Of a stretch of 64,000 nucleotides of DNA, positions 1 through 12,700 are shown piece after piece. The notes beneath the pieces are model-generated. The model was not told where the DNA came from. It did no database searches and saw only the letters and a list, made by a program, of their open reading frames with translations. The DNA comes from Liolophura sinensis. Taxonomy: Eukaryota > Mollusca > Polyplacophora > Chitonida > Chitonidae. Made by a program: the position numbers and the translations under genes. Every line of letters begins with the position of its first letter. Positions within the stretch are counted from its first letter, which is position 1. Location: positions 21,013,808-21,077,807 of the forward strand of contig NC_088301.1 of the NCBI RefSeq assembly GCF_032854445.1, read 5' to 3'.

Positions 1-289
1 ATGATTGAGCCTAGATGCACACAAAACAAAAAGTTATCTTTTTAAAGTTCGGTCTTTTTCGTTATAGCAGGCCCTATAGACCTAATGGTTAACTATTGAC
101 CTACAGGCTGTTTTGAAAAAATGAAAGAAAGAAGAACCAGAAAAACACCACACCGTGCACACTGAGGGAATGTCCCACATTCTACTAGCTTTTGTTGACC
201 ATAGACTCGTTCGTTCGGTAATCAGTCCAGGCTCCTGACTGTAAGTATGCGTGTGAAGGCCTGGCTACGAGTTGGCCCAGGCGTGTATA

Positions 290-747
290 AGGACACAGAC
301 CCCCATTACAACTTCCGTTTTTCAGTAGGGACGATTGTAGTTCTGTGTATTTTAGGGTGTAAAGTCTTTTTTTGCTGCCAGCCTGCCGTTTTTGGTGTAC
401 AGGTGCATGCTTGGTATCAAAATGATGGAAATTGTCTAAGCTTTGGGCAGGTATGAGTTTTAATGGTGAAAGTTTGAAATTCTGGGCGAGAGGACACAAG
501 GAGACAGGTGGTGATGAGGCTGCGAGTGACGTCCCCTTGGCGTTGCTAGGCACCCCTCCCAGCTGCCGGGATGTAAAGGTCCAGATTTTGACGGTCAACC
601 TATGTCAAGATTTTTACAGCTTCTTTCTCACAGGCTGGGCCAGGTATGCACCAAAGCTTATTGGCCTGGGAATGTTTGGGACTGAGCTACAGCGCTAAAC
701 GTTAACATTGTCGCTTATGGAAAACTAATGGGGGTCTGTGGCCTGAT
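290..747. repeat. 458-bp direct repeat, copy 1
   Basis: This block recurs at 3201-3658 with a constant offset of 2911 bp, and I see no difference between the copies by eye. It starts near AGGACACAGACCCCC and ends at GGGTCTGTGGCCTGAT. It has no recognisable protein similarity; the overlapping open frames on both strands are conserved only because the DNA is. Copy 2 abuts the 5' end of the coiled-coil gene, whereas copy 1 is followed by unrelated sequence. It is either a recent dispersed duplication or two haplotypes placed in series by the assembler. No LTR-type TG...CA ends or target duplication were seen. Confidence 0.95.
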
Positions 748-3200
748 CTGTCCACTTGTGCCAAAACATGTAATATGTCACTGTGTGCTCAGATTTCGCA
801 GCAGCCTGATAATATTTGGTGGGTACATCTGCGATGTGGTTTGCATTGACATGGAACTTGATTGAGTAGTTTTAAAGCTTTTTAATTCTATATTTTCCCC
901 ACATATCCATTTTGTCTAAAAATCGGCTAAAACGCTCTGTGGTCAAGGGTAGTACAGGAGTATAAACAGACTGGAACAAACACAGACCATGTTTCATTGT
1001 TCCTGGTTTTTAAAATGTCTCTTTTGGGGCTGACATTTGATAAATAATGCAAAATTTGAGTGCTGCGAGTGAAATTGGAGTATGTGGCTGATAGATAGGG
1101 TGGTGTGATTAAGGATGGTCAATAAGGCCTTGCATCACATATAAGGGCCCAGCCTCACACAGGTGGATAAAAACACATCAGCAGATTAATTTACTTGGCT
1201 AGAGTAGTAGAGAGGGCCAGTGTGCATTTAATTTACAAACCAAGTCAGGTTCCTCCCATGTGTGCCACCACACACTAGGTAAATGTGCTTCAAATCATCC
1301 TGCAGGTCACAAAACATTAAAAACAGGCATCTCTGCTGCAACACTGTCTGCTGTTTTGGGCATAGACTTGAAGTGGACAAGGTAAATTTTCCTCTTTAAA
1401 CTTAAAAATAAACCACTGTAGGCATGTAGTTTTCATTGCATGTGTATATTCATGCCCCTGACAAGTTACATGTGCACTCACACAGTATGTGCGGCGTTGG
1501 AACAAAAATGATCAATTTCAAGTTTCTAGCATACATGTAAGTGTGATCTGTTGGAATATTGCCCTTGTGAAAATGAGTCTCTGCCCCACCAGGTGTCTGT
1601 TTCTCCACCAGAACATAGTACGCTGTTCCTGCGACATCTCAAGGAGTTTTTGTTTTAGTATCTGGCCCAGTGTGGCATCCACCTCCCTGGGCAACTGGGA
1701 TTTTTTTTTATGTTTCCAAAGTCCTCACACACAAGTTAGAAATTAGACAGCTACATATGGCTTTCACATCCTAGTTTAATACCTATTGAGCTTTTGTCTT
1801 GGTTTCCCTCTTTAGATCTTGTCTCCCAAACATGGCGTCAGTGAACTTTGCCTGGTTTATGCATATATTGAACTGGGATCTACCTAGGTGAGTGGGGTCT
1901 GCTAGCCGTTCAGCTTCCTCAAAGGCCTGACCATTCGGATGCAGTCTTCCACTCCCTTGGCCGACCTAGAATCCCCGTCATTGGTCCGGTACTACACCAT
2001 GACACATACCCCTCCAGCCCCCCCCCCCCCCCCCCCAACCGGGGAAACGTCACAGGTTTCTCATATATGTACGGACAGTTTGAATGTCCATTCCTCATGC
2101 CCACCCAGGAACACCCAGTGTGGAACCTGATTACGGATGTAATTTCTCACTGATTATTTGAGGATTTCTATGTTGTTACAGGTTAAAAAGTATAGCTTTT
2201 CCCCTCTTCTTGGGTCCCTTCAACATGTCTTGGGAGGGTTGCCTTGCTGACTGTCTGAATGACCAATGTGGATGTACTGTGTGGCTTTATTTTTGTAAGT
2301 GGCAAATTCGTATTTCTCCCCTCTACTTATCTCTTGTAGATGCCAGTGTCACACTTTGGTGTTTGTTATGTGGAAAGTACTAATTTAGTCTGAGGCAACA
2401 ACACAGGTGGTGGGATTCTTTTGCACTGTGAGTTGAGGTAAGCCAGCCAACCAATGGCAGCCATGGGGGAGACGGGAAAGGGGGGGTAGTGGTGGGGGGG
2501 GGGGGGGGGGGGTAGTGGGTGATCTTTTAAAGGGTTTTATCATGTGAATCACTATGTAAAAGGGATACTAGTCTTTTCTTTAGCCCTATCCATGGAAACT
2601 GTGCCTATGAGCATTTCTGTATCAATTTGGATGCATATGTTTACTTTGATGGTGATCAAAATGTACTTTTCTGGAATTTTGAAACTCCGCTTTGCTACCC
2701 ACCTGTATCACTTTAAGTCAAATTTTGCACAAAGTTGCTAAAAGGTATGTCCTATATTTTGTAAGTGAATTATCAGATAAATTACCTGTCTTTTGATATA
2801 TATTTTGACACTTTTGGCTTTTAAGTATTTTCTTAACACTGCTGTAAACAAGAAAATCTACTTGAAAATCCATAATTTTCTAAATGTTTGTCAATGGAAA
2901 ATGTAAAATACTTTGTCATTGGAATTTTTTCATTTTTCTTGCAGATATACATACCAGCTTTCCAAAACATTTGACCTGGTTAAGATATTTTGAACGGTAT
3001 GTGCACTACAGAGCTTTGAACTTCGTGCTTGAGGACGGACAAACAGACACATTTCCAAGATAGGGGTACCCCAAGTTAAATTCCTCCTACTCAAAAGTTT
3101 TTGCATGTATCAAGCTGTAACTTTATGTGTGAGGTTTAGAGGTAGTAAGCATTATGTGGTGCAAAAATCATTGATTTTGAAAAAAGTTGGCTGGTGTGAT
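748..3200. other. Non-coding stretch between the two copies of the 458-bp block
   Basis: No exon, SINE or long ORF with recognisable similarity was found. It holds a poly-C run near 2019-2037 and a poly-G run near 2495-2512. The rest is AT-rich unique-looking DNA, possibly the 5' flank of the gene that follows. Bases 1-289 are equally featureless. Confidence 0.6.
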
Positions 3201-3658
3201 AGGACACAGACCCCCATTACAACTTCCGTTTTTCAGTAGGGACGATTGTAGTTCTGTGTATTTTAGGGTGTAAAGTCTTTTTTTGCTGCCAGCCTGCCGT
3301 TTTTGGTGTACAGGTGCATGCTTGGTATCAAAATGATGGAAATTGTCTAAGCTTTGGGCAGGTATGAGTTTTAATGGTGAAAGTTTGAAATTCTGGGCGA
3401 GAGGACACAAGGAGACAGGTGGTGATGAGGCTGCGAGTGACGTCCCCTTGGCGTTGCTAGGCACCCCTCCCAGCTGCCGGGATGTAAAGGTCCAGATTTT
3501 GACGGTCAACCTATGTCAAGATTTTTACAGCTTCTTTCTCACAGGCTGGGCCAGGTATGCACCAAAGCTTATTGGCCTGGGAATGTTTGGGACTGAGCTA
3601 CAGCGCTAAACGTTAACATTGTCGCTTATGGAAAACTAATGGGGGTCTGTGGCCTGAT
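3201..3658. repeat. 458-bp direct repeat, copy 2, in the presumed promoter region of the coiled-coil gene
   Basis: Second copy of the block at 290-747. It ends 101 bp before the start codon at 3760, so it probably covers the proximal promoter or first transcribed bases of that gene. No TATA box was identified. Whether the block itself is regulatory is inference. Confidence 0.95.
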
Positions 3659-3759
3659 AAGCCGGCCTGTTGTGCTTTGCTCTACGAAGTATTCTCCCCT
3701 TTCCAGTCACGTGGGTTGAGAGGAAGCGGCGACTGCAAACTGTCAAAAAACACACCGCA

Positions 3760-6700
3760 ATGGACTGGGAGAAAAAGTTTCAGTCGATTGTGGAGGAAAC
3801 GGATGCAAACTTAGCGAAAGTGAAGGTGAGTGAAAATCAAGAAGGTGACATATCCGGGAAACTATCGTCATTTGATAGAATGTGTGTTTGACGTGCAAGT
3901 TCAAAGCGAAATTTAAATATGCAACGACAACAACAACACAGGTACAAGACCAACATCTTATGTTATGACATAACCAATAACTTCAGAAAGCAGTATGGCA
4001 TTGTTACTTTGGCCTTTTATTTTTTTTAGAACCATGATTTCTTTGCATCACCATCCCCTTCGTGTATTCATTCTAGATGGACTCTAGTGTGCAGTTTTTA
4101 TGTTGTATGATAGGTATATATCATAGCGCTCTGAGTCCTAAATGTTGAGGTCTATTTTCAACAATTTCTGATACTTACCTGCCTCGGCGTTTAATAATTT
4201 AATTCAAGAAGCCAGTGAGTCCATTCCATGCGGCACATTGAAGTGGGCATTTAAATCCATTTTAAAACAGCTGCACACTGCTTAAATGTTGAAGCAGGTA
4301 ACTATCAGAAATTGGTGAAAATGGACGTAAATGATTAATTTAATCTAACTGCCTAAGGCCTTCTACGAACAGTTCACTAGCTGCTCATCTGTGACGAAGA
4401 AAACTGGAGTGCTGAAGGTACGTGTAGTTCACCAAGTGAAACGATCCACTGCTATTCGTTTGCCACAGGACCAAAAACATGAATAAAAAGAAAATATTTA
4501 AGTTGGTATCTGTCCCTGTGGCTAAAAGCCATAAAACAAAGCAGACTAAACTGTGTGTTAAATAAAAAAAAAAAAACTGAAGGGTCTTGACTCGATCCAA
4601 CATGTGTTTTAATGTTATAGATTGACAAAAACAATCACACAGATACTGGTACAGAATTTAGCATAACTAATATACACCTGAAGCATTCAGCAGCGTCAGT
4701 TGTATTTGAAGTTAGTTACTCCATTTCAGTTTTTGTCAGTATAACATGACTGCACGGGGCGTCATGTCTGATGTCTTCGGGGTGATACTTCAGTGCTGGC
4801 AGCACTTTAGCTACATGGACTTGCTACAAGAAGACACGGTATATGTACACACACATATAACTGAAAAATTTGCTAAATACAACATGCAGATGTAGCTCTT
4901 TGTATAGAGAACGGGTTATCGATCATCTTTACTTAATATATCCGTCATCTTAATGATGATGCAGTTTGAAGCTTGTTTTCATTGATTTATGTTTAGATGA
5001 CTTTGGGTAAAGGAGGGAGTCTTGTTGATTCATCAAGCATTCCAACTGGAGACAGTAATTACTGGCCGACTAAATGTAAGTACAACCACTTTTATTTCAG
5101 ATACAGGTACATGTTACAGTGCTCAATATACCCTATTTCTTCTTAAATTTGGAACGCCTGGTCTGCTCATTTTAACATGTACATGTAATTCTCAAAGGAA
5201 TACTGCTTTTTCTTGTTTCTAACATGGTTAGACCATCTAATGAAGAACATACCAGTACTCATATCATTACTTTTCTGAAATCCTGATAAAGAAATGTAAT
5301 ATTCTACTTTCAACACTACTAATATTTGTCACAAATTTTAGAAGAATTACGGTAAAGAGAGTTGTGCATTGTAAAAAGCAAAAGATCACATGTCACAGCC
5401 TCACACAGCTGTTGGGAAAGTTGCTTTTATGAGAAATTTGTAGATTTCCCCGCTCTCACTGTTCTTTAATAGGGGCTACACACACTGAATAAGCTGTTGA
5501 CTGCACTTATACAGTCATGTGTGCAGTTGAAGATTTGTTTAACATCGTCATGTCTGTTCATCACTCTTGAGAAAGTTCATTAGTAATTTGCTAAAGGTTA
5601 ATATTTAACCACAAACACTTTGGTTTCCCCCAAGTTCAGTAAAACTGACTAGCATTTATTTATTTAATTATTTGATTGGTGTTTTACACTGTAACTCAAG
5701 AATATCTCACTTATACGATGGCGGCCAGCATTATGGTGGGTACCAGAAACCGGGCACAGCCTGGGGGAAACCCATGACCATCCGCAGGTTGCTGACAGAC
5801 CTTCCCATGCACGGCCAGAAAGGAAGCCAGCATGAGCTGGACTTGAACTCACAGCGACCGCATTGGTGAGAGACTCCTAGGTCATAATGCTGCGCTAGCA
5901 CGCTAACCAACTGAGCCATGGAGGCCCTACTAACATTTATTATGTAACTGATGAATTCTTAAGAACAACTAATCAGTCAGTTGAATCTTTCAGTTTTTGT
6001 CAATCAGTTAAAAGCTATGTTTCACGTTCCAGTTTCTCCTCTTGTGAGAGATCCAATCTTCACAGAAAACCTGGCACCCACAATGTCACTGAAACCTAAC
6101 ATGGTTGAGCACAGCAGTTTTATTTCTACTCTGTCACCCCTCCCGCACCCTGTCAGTTTGGCGGATTCATACAGTCAGGGGACATCACTCAGTGCAAAAG
6201 TCCTGGAGGAGAGACTTGAACGACAGAACAAGGTAACATTGGAATATTTCATGTTAAATGTGTATTCATGCAATGACGTGTATTAAACTGGCAACAAAAA
6301 ATTATTTCCCTTACAACTAAGAGACCAACTGGAAAACAAAACCACTGCTGTAAGGATGGAATTAAATGAAATTGTTTTCTTTACCTTTTTTGCCTTGATA
6401 TGGTTGCACTGTTGCTAGAATGACATTAAGCCTTAATCAGTCATTCTTTATACCCTCAGCCCTATATTTAGAGAGTGTTGGTTTATATATTATGGCTCTT
6501 ATCTTTCAGTCCTGGAGTCACCCAAAGTTCATAAGAGTACATGCATATGTGCACTGTTTAGCTGGAAACTGGCTGTGTTGACTGAAATACAATTGTCATA
6601 GGCTATTTATTGACTAATGTGGATTTGTCCCAAAAGAGAGAAAAAAGTATGTGTAGGAGTGCTGTCTGTTCCGATTTTAGATTTACTACTATTATAGTTG

Positions 6701-9700
6701 TGCAGCACACGAACAGTGTCAAACAAACGGTGCTGGATGAAAAATATGCAGATTTGAAAAAAAAAAAAATATTAAGTAGTAGGTACATTCAATAAAGTTG
6801 CAGAATAGTGTATATATAGCCATTTCTCAGTGTGTGCATGTATCGGTGTGTAGTTTTGCCTGCCTGTTTATGTTTCAGGCTATAGAGCGACTGAGTAAAG
6901 TGGTGGAAAGGCTGGAGTCTGAGAGGGACCAGTACAGAGATCACATCAGGGAACTACAGCGTGAGACAAACTTTATTATTACATCAGAAAAAAATGATGG
7001 AATTTATTTCCTTTGGTATAGTACCATTGGTACTAGTATTGTAATGTTGGAGCAGTTTACATGTGTGTGTACAATCATTATTTTACAAGTAGGCCAGCAA
7101 TATTTAGATGCAAATGGGAATGTCAGTAACAGTATGACTGTGTACGTGTGTGTAATTGTATAATTACAATTTATCTATTACTATAATTCTTCAACCTTTT
7201 CACATTTGCAGTGTGTTTATTCAAGCTTATTCTGAAGGCATTATTCTTCGTTGACGGATAAAACTGTTCTTTTCATGAAGCCCTGAAACTGGCTACTCCA
7301 ACCAATGCAGTTTTGTCTTCAACGTCAAATTAAAAATATGCAAAAGTGTCACTGAAAGTTGTTCTTTCATATGGGAAAAGGTTGAGGAATTAGGGCATGT
7401 TATAATTGCCATTTCAATGTTAGTGTGATTTCTAATAATTTATCTGTCAATTCTTTTCAGATCAAGTTCGGCATGTTAACAGTCGGTTGTCAGATAGCAG
7501 TTTGGAATCCGCCAATGACAGGCGTCTGGAGTTGTGGAAGAGAGAGGTGATGACAGAGCTGGATTCTATTCATAAACAGCTTCGTAACCATGTAAAGGCT
7601 GGCAGTGGCAGTGAGTTTACAGACAGCCAAGTGCTTCAGCACAGCAGAGAGCTTCTGGAACTGTAAGATTGCTTTGTTGGCTTGAACTGTTTTTTTTTTG
7701 GGGGGGGGGTGAAGGGAGAGCTTTTGTTTTTTTTCGTTGTTAGGTTTCAATTTGTTCTTACTTTGTACCAGAAATATATATCTAATTTTTTCAACTGCCA
7801 CATTTTATACAAAAAGCATAAAGAATATATTATCCCTGTTTGTAGCTTAAGTGCCCATAGGTTGTTGGCGGGGCAAAACTGTGGAGGATGGTCGTGTGTT
7901 TCTCCTGGGATTTGCCTGTTTTCCTCCCACTGCAATGGTGGCCGCCATCATTTAAGTGAAACATTCTTGAGTATGGCGTAAAACATCAATCAAATAAATA
8001 AATAAATGAATCAAAAATGTGGAAGCTTAAAGTGTTTAATGTGTTATTGTGTTTCAGTCGACGGTTGCAAAGAGAAGACACAGACTCCCTAAGGAAAGAT
8101 ATAGATGGACTGAAGAGTAGAATAAGTGAGAATATTTAATGCTTGTGCTTCAGCTGCATTTTATACATATAATTCTGAAGCCACATCTTGGCATCAACCT
8201 ATTCCCTAATTCCTCAACCTTATGAAATTTCGCATATGAAAGAGCAAATTTCAATGCAATTTATGCACATTTTTAATTTGGTTTTGAAAACAAAATTGCA
8301 TCGGTTTTAAACTATTAAAAACATATTTGTTGGTACTATGCATTTTTAACTGTTTAACTTTTTGCAGCTGGATTGGAACTAAGAGTGCCCGAAACTGAAA
8401 GTCAGAGAAGTCGTAATACATGTATGCAGAGCAAATTAGACAGGGTAAGGATTATGACAATTACATGAATAAAAAGTGGGTCCTTCATAATGTTTGTATG
8501 ATGTAACTTGTTGTTAAAAATGCCCTATAGATGACCAAAATTTGACATTGTCATAATGGAAAAGTCTTATCTTCGTGTCCAAAAAGTGCCAATTACACGG
8601 CCAGAAAACACCAACTAAATGTCCAGAAAGTATCACCTTCAATGTTATAACACATGTATGCCATGAAACGGTGGTGTTTTTGTCTGATTTTCACATCATC
8701 AAGTACAGCTATATTTTGGTAGGATTTTCCGGCTGCATTTCAAGGTGAAGTGGTTTCACCCAAGCTCTGGTTTCCTCCAGCCATTAACCTGGCCATTGTA
8801 GATTTCCTGGCTGTAATTTCAAGGTGAAGTGGTTTCACCCAAGCCTTGGTTTCCTCTACCCATTAACCTCGCCATTGTAGATTTCCCGGCTGCATTTTTA
8901 GGTGAAGTGGTTTCACCCAAGCTCTGGTTTCCTCTACCCATTATCCTCGCCATTGTAGATTTCCCGGCTGCATTTTAAGGTGAAGTGGTTTCACCCAAGC
9001 TCTGGATTCCTCCACCCATTAATCTGGCCATTGTAGACGTCACAAGGAAATACTGTTAAGTGTGGTAAAAAACAGTTAAACACTTTTATACAAGCCTGAA
9101 AATATTTGCTTGACATTTTGGAGAACACCCGTTTAGAGAAAGTGGTGAGACCCATATTGTCCCAGGCTATTGCGTAATATTAGACAAAAGTTATTTGGGT
9201 ATAATATTGACACTATAGCTGTTACTGCTTTCTCAAAAGGTGACATGTGTTTCCCAAATTGCCAGGCACCTTCTTGCAGTCTTGAAAATAAGGGGTTAAT
9301 ATGTTACATTCATGTACATTCATTGTTTACAATTTACAATTTTTGTTTACTTTTTTGTTTACAATTTTGTTTACTTTGTTTCCATAGTCAAATGATGTCA
9401 GCTGTTACCATGGACACAAATCCTTGGGTCAAATGGAGATGACTGAGCTCAGGTATTGATTTTCAATCTGTCTTTGCAGTGTACTGTATTTGCCCAAATG
9501 TGTCCCTAAAAGGTTCATTTTTAGAGGCAAAATATTTTTGGGTGTTGAAATTGACTTTTTTTCTAGTATGTACATGTAGGATGTTCCGCTATCCTTCAAA
9601 CAAACTATAAAGCCAGGGACAAAATTTTAAAGTTCAGTATTGTATTAATTTGCTTGCCTGTGGTTTGTATGTCACTTTCAGCGTTATTTCAGTTTATATC

Positions 9701-12700
9701 ACGGAGCTTTTGGACAATAGTAAATCATGACAGCATGGCCAATGGTGTTCAGAACAAGTTTGTTTTCACCATTATTGGGTGCAGCATTTATACAGGACTC
9801 AGACCCTTTATACAAGGATCATGGGCATAATTATGATTCAGCATCAGCAGATTTTCTTTTTGGCATGTGTTGAAAATGAAATGCATACTTGAAGTAAAGC
9901 TTGGAGATAATATATGACATGTTAACACGAGCAGTGATCAAGCTAAGATATGTTGTGGCCAGCCTGCGGGTATTTCCCCTTGCCGTCTGTGGAGATTAAC
10001 TTTGCCCCTGGCAGGAGAGAGCTAGCATGTTGATGGTTGCTCACAGTCGATTATATCGGTGGTTGAGCTCTTACTTTTTATAAGTGATTTGTTGATTGGT
10101 GTTTTACACTGTAACTCAAGAATACAAGTATTTCACTTATACAATGACGGCCAGCATTGTGGTGGGAGGAAACCGGGCAGAGCGGGGGAAACCCACGACC
10201 ATCCCCAGGTTGCCGGCAGACCCCCTGGCAGGAGGGAGCTAGCATACACGTATGTCTGTTGATGGTTGCTTGCAGTCGATTATGACGGTGATTTAACTCT
10301 TACGGACATGACAATTTATAAGTGAGTTATTTGATGAGTGTTTTACACTGTAACTCAAGAATGCAAGTATTTCACTTATAAGACAGTGTCCAGGATTATT
10401 ATGGAAGGAAACAAGGAAGAACAGGTACTAAAAGCCCTTCTCACTTTGGTCTATAAGTGCTATGACTTCAAAGTATGATATGCCAGTCCCATGTTCTTGT
10501 ATTCTGTGACTGTAGGACAAATGTGTTGTGTCTGAAGCATAAAGTGGATGCCATGGAGATGTTGATCTTGTCAAACGGCACTGGTGATAGCAGGAAAGAG
10601 AACAAATATGGTGAGTTTACAGATTTTCCAAGTGATGCAGATGTTGATTTGTAGTAAATTATTTGATTTATGTAGTTATTTGATGAGTGTTTTATGCCAT
10701 ACTCAAGAATATTTCATTTATACCTCGGTGGCCAGCATTATGGTGGGAGGAAACCAGGCAGAACCCGGGGGAAACCCACGACCATCCACAGGTTGCTGGA
10801 AAACCTTCCCACATACAACCAGAAAGGAAGAGAGTATGAGTTGGACTTGGATTCCTGTCTAGACTGCCAGCAACATGTGGTTGGGCGTGGGTTTCTTCCA
10901 GGCTCTGTTTGCTTTCCTGTCGCTATAATGCTGGCTGCCATGGTATAAGTGAAATATTAGTGAAATAGTCTTAAGTATGGCATGAAACACCAGTCAAATA
11001 AACAAATAAATGCTGTATCTAGATTAAAGAAGGTAAAATCTCAGAACTCTTTTAATACCCTGTATTGTGCTATAGGGGAAATCTGAACACCTTGTACTGA
11101 TTACACATGGTGAATTTTTAACACTGGTCAGATTACAGTAAGTGAAATAAGTTATTAAACAACCTATAACTTACAACAGGTCATCCTCAGGAGCATCCTA
11201 ATGGGTTCTGCCATAATTCAAATATTCAATCTGTTTGAGGTTGCAAGTCTATTAAACTCAGACCGATGTGACACCCTTAAATCTGAATGTCATGCTATAA
11301 CTGAAATATTCTGATCGTTAGTATCGTCTAGGTAAGTAAATGCAGTTGTATGGTCATGGTACATGATAGAGTTTTGTTTATGGGTGACTTCATGCAGTTA
11401 CAGATATTTGTAAAATTCCAGTTTTAGAGATGAGGGGCATAACTTGGACGTTAATTGTTAACTTTAAAATCCTCAATGTTCCTCTCTGGGCGTAAGTGGG
11501 AAGGCCTTCCAGCAACCTCTTGATCGTCGTGGGTTTCCCTCGGGCACGGCCGGTTTCCTCCCACCATAATGCTGTCATATAAGTGAAATATTCTTGAGGA
11601 AAACGTAAAACACCAATCAAATAAATAAATAAATAAATAAAATCCTCAATGTATTTCTGAATGCAGAAGGATCCAGAAAAAGACAGCAGGCTCGACTGCC
11701 TGTGGCAGAACTGTTATCAGATGACGACAGCTTAGACCTGGCAGACTATCATGACAGCTCAGACTTGTCACTGGCCCCCAAGCATAAACCCAGTCAAGAT
11801 ACCTTGGGTAAGTAGGGGGAAGAATGCTTGTGTTATCATGCTTATAGTTTCAGTAGGAGAAGAATGCTGATGGTTTCAGTTAGGGAAGAATGCTTATGAT
11901 TTCAGTAGGGGAAGAATGGTTATGGTGTCAGTAGGGGAAGAATGCTTATGGTTTCAGTAGGGGAAGAATGTTTATGGTGTCAGTAGGAGAAGAATGCTTA
12001 TGGTTTCAGTAGGGGAAGAATGCTTATGGTGTCAGTAGGGGAAGAATGCTTATGGTTTCAGTAGGGGAAGAATGGTATTGTTCTCAGTAGGGGAAGAATG
12101 GTATTGTTCTCAGTAGGTAAACAGTGCTTATGGTTTATGGTTTCAGTAGGGGAAGAATGGTTATGGTTTCAGTAGGGGAAGAATGCTTATGGTGTCAGTA
12201 GGGGAAGAATGCTTATGGTTTCAGTAGGGGAAGAATGCTTATGGTGTCAGTAGGGGAAGAATGCTTACGGTGTCAATAGGGAAAGAATGGTTATGGTGTC
12301 AGTAGGGGAAGAATGCTTATGGCGTCAGTAGGGGAAGAATGGTTATGGTGTTAGTAGGCGAAGAATGCTTATGGTGTCAGTAGAGGAAGAATGCTTATGG
12401 TTTATGGTTTCAGTAGGGGAAGAATGCTTATGGTGTCAGTAGGGGAAGAATGCTTATGGTGTCAGTAGGGGAAGAATGGTTATGGTGTCAGTAGGGGAAG
12501 ATGCTTATGGTGTCAGTAGGGGAAGAATGCTTATGGTGTCAGTAGGGGAAGAATGGTTTTGTTCTCATTAGGTAAACAGTGCTTATGGTTTATGGTTTCA
12601 GTAGGGGAAGAATGGTTATGGTTTCAGTAGGGGAAGAATGCTTATGGTGTCAGTAGGGGAAGAATGCTTATGGTTTCAGTAGGGGAAGAATGCTTATGGT

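Noticed and set aside
185-3609. Pairs of identical ORFs (88 aa plus strand; 113-137 aa minus strand) suggesting a duplicated small gene
   Set aside because: Identity follows from the 458-bp DNA duplication; both strands are open, with no recognisable motif.
290-3658. LTR retrotransposon with 458-bp LTRs and a 2.45-kb interior
   Set aside because: No TG...CA ends, primer-binding site, polypurine tract, gag/pol similarity or target duplication was seen.
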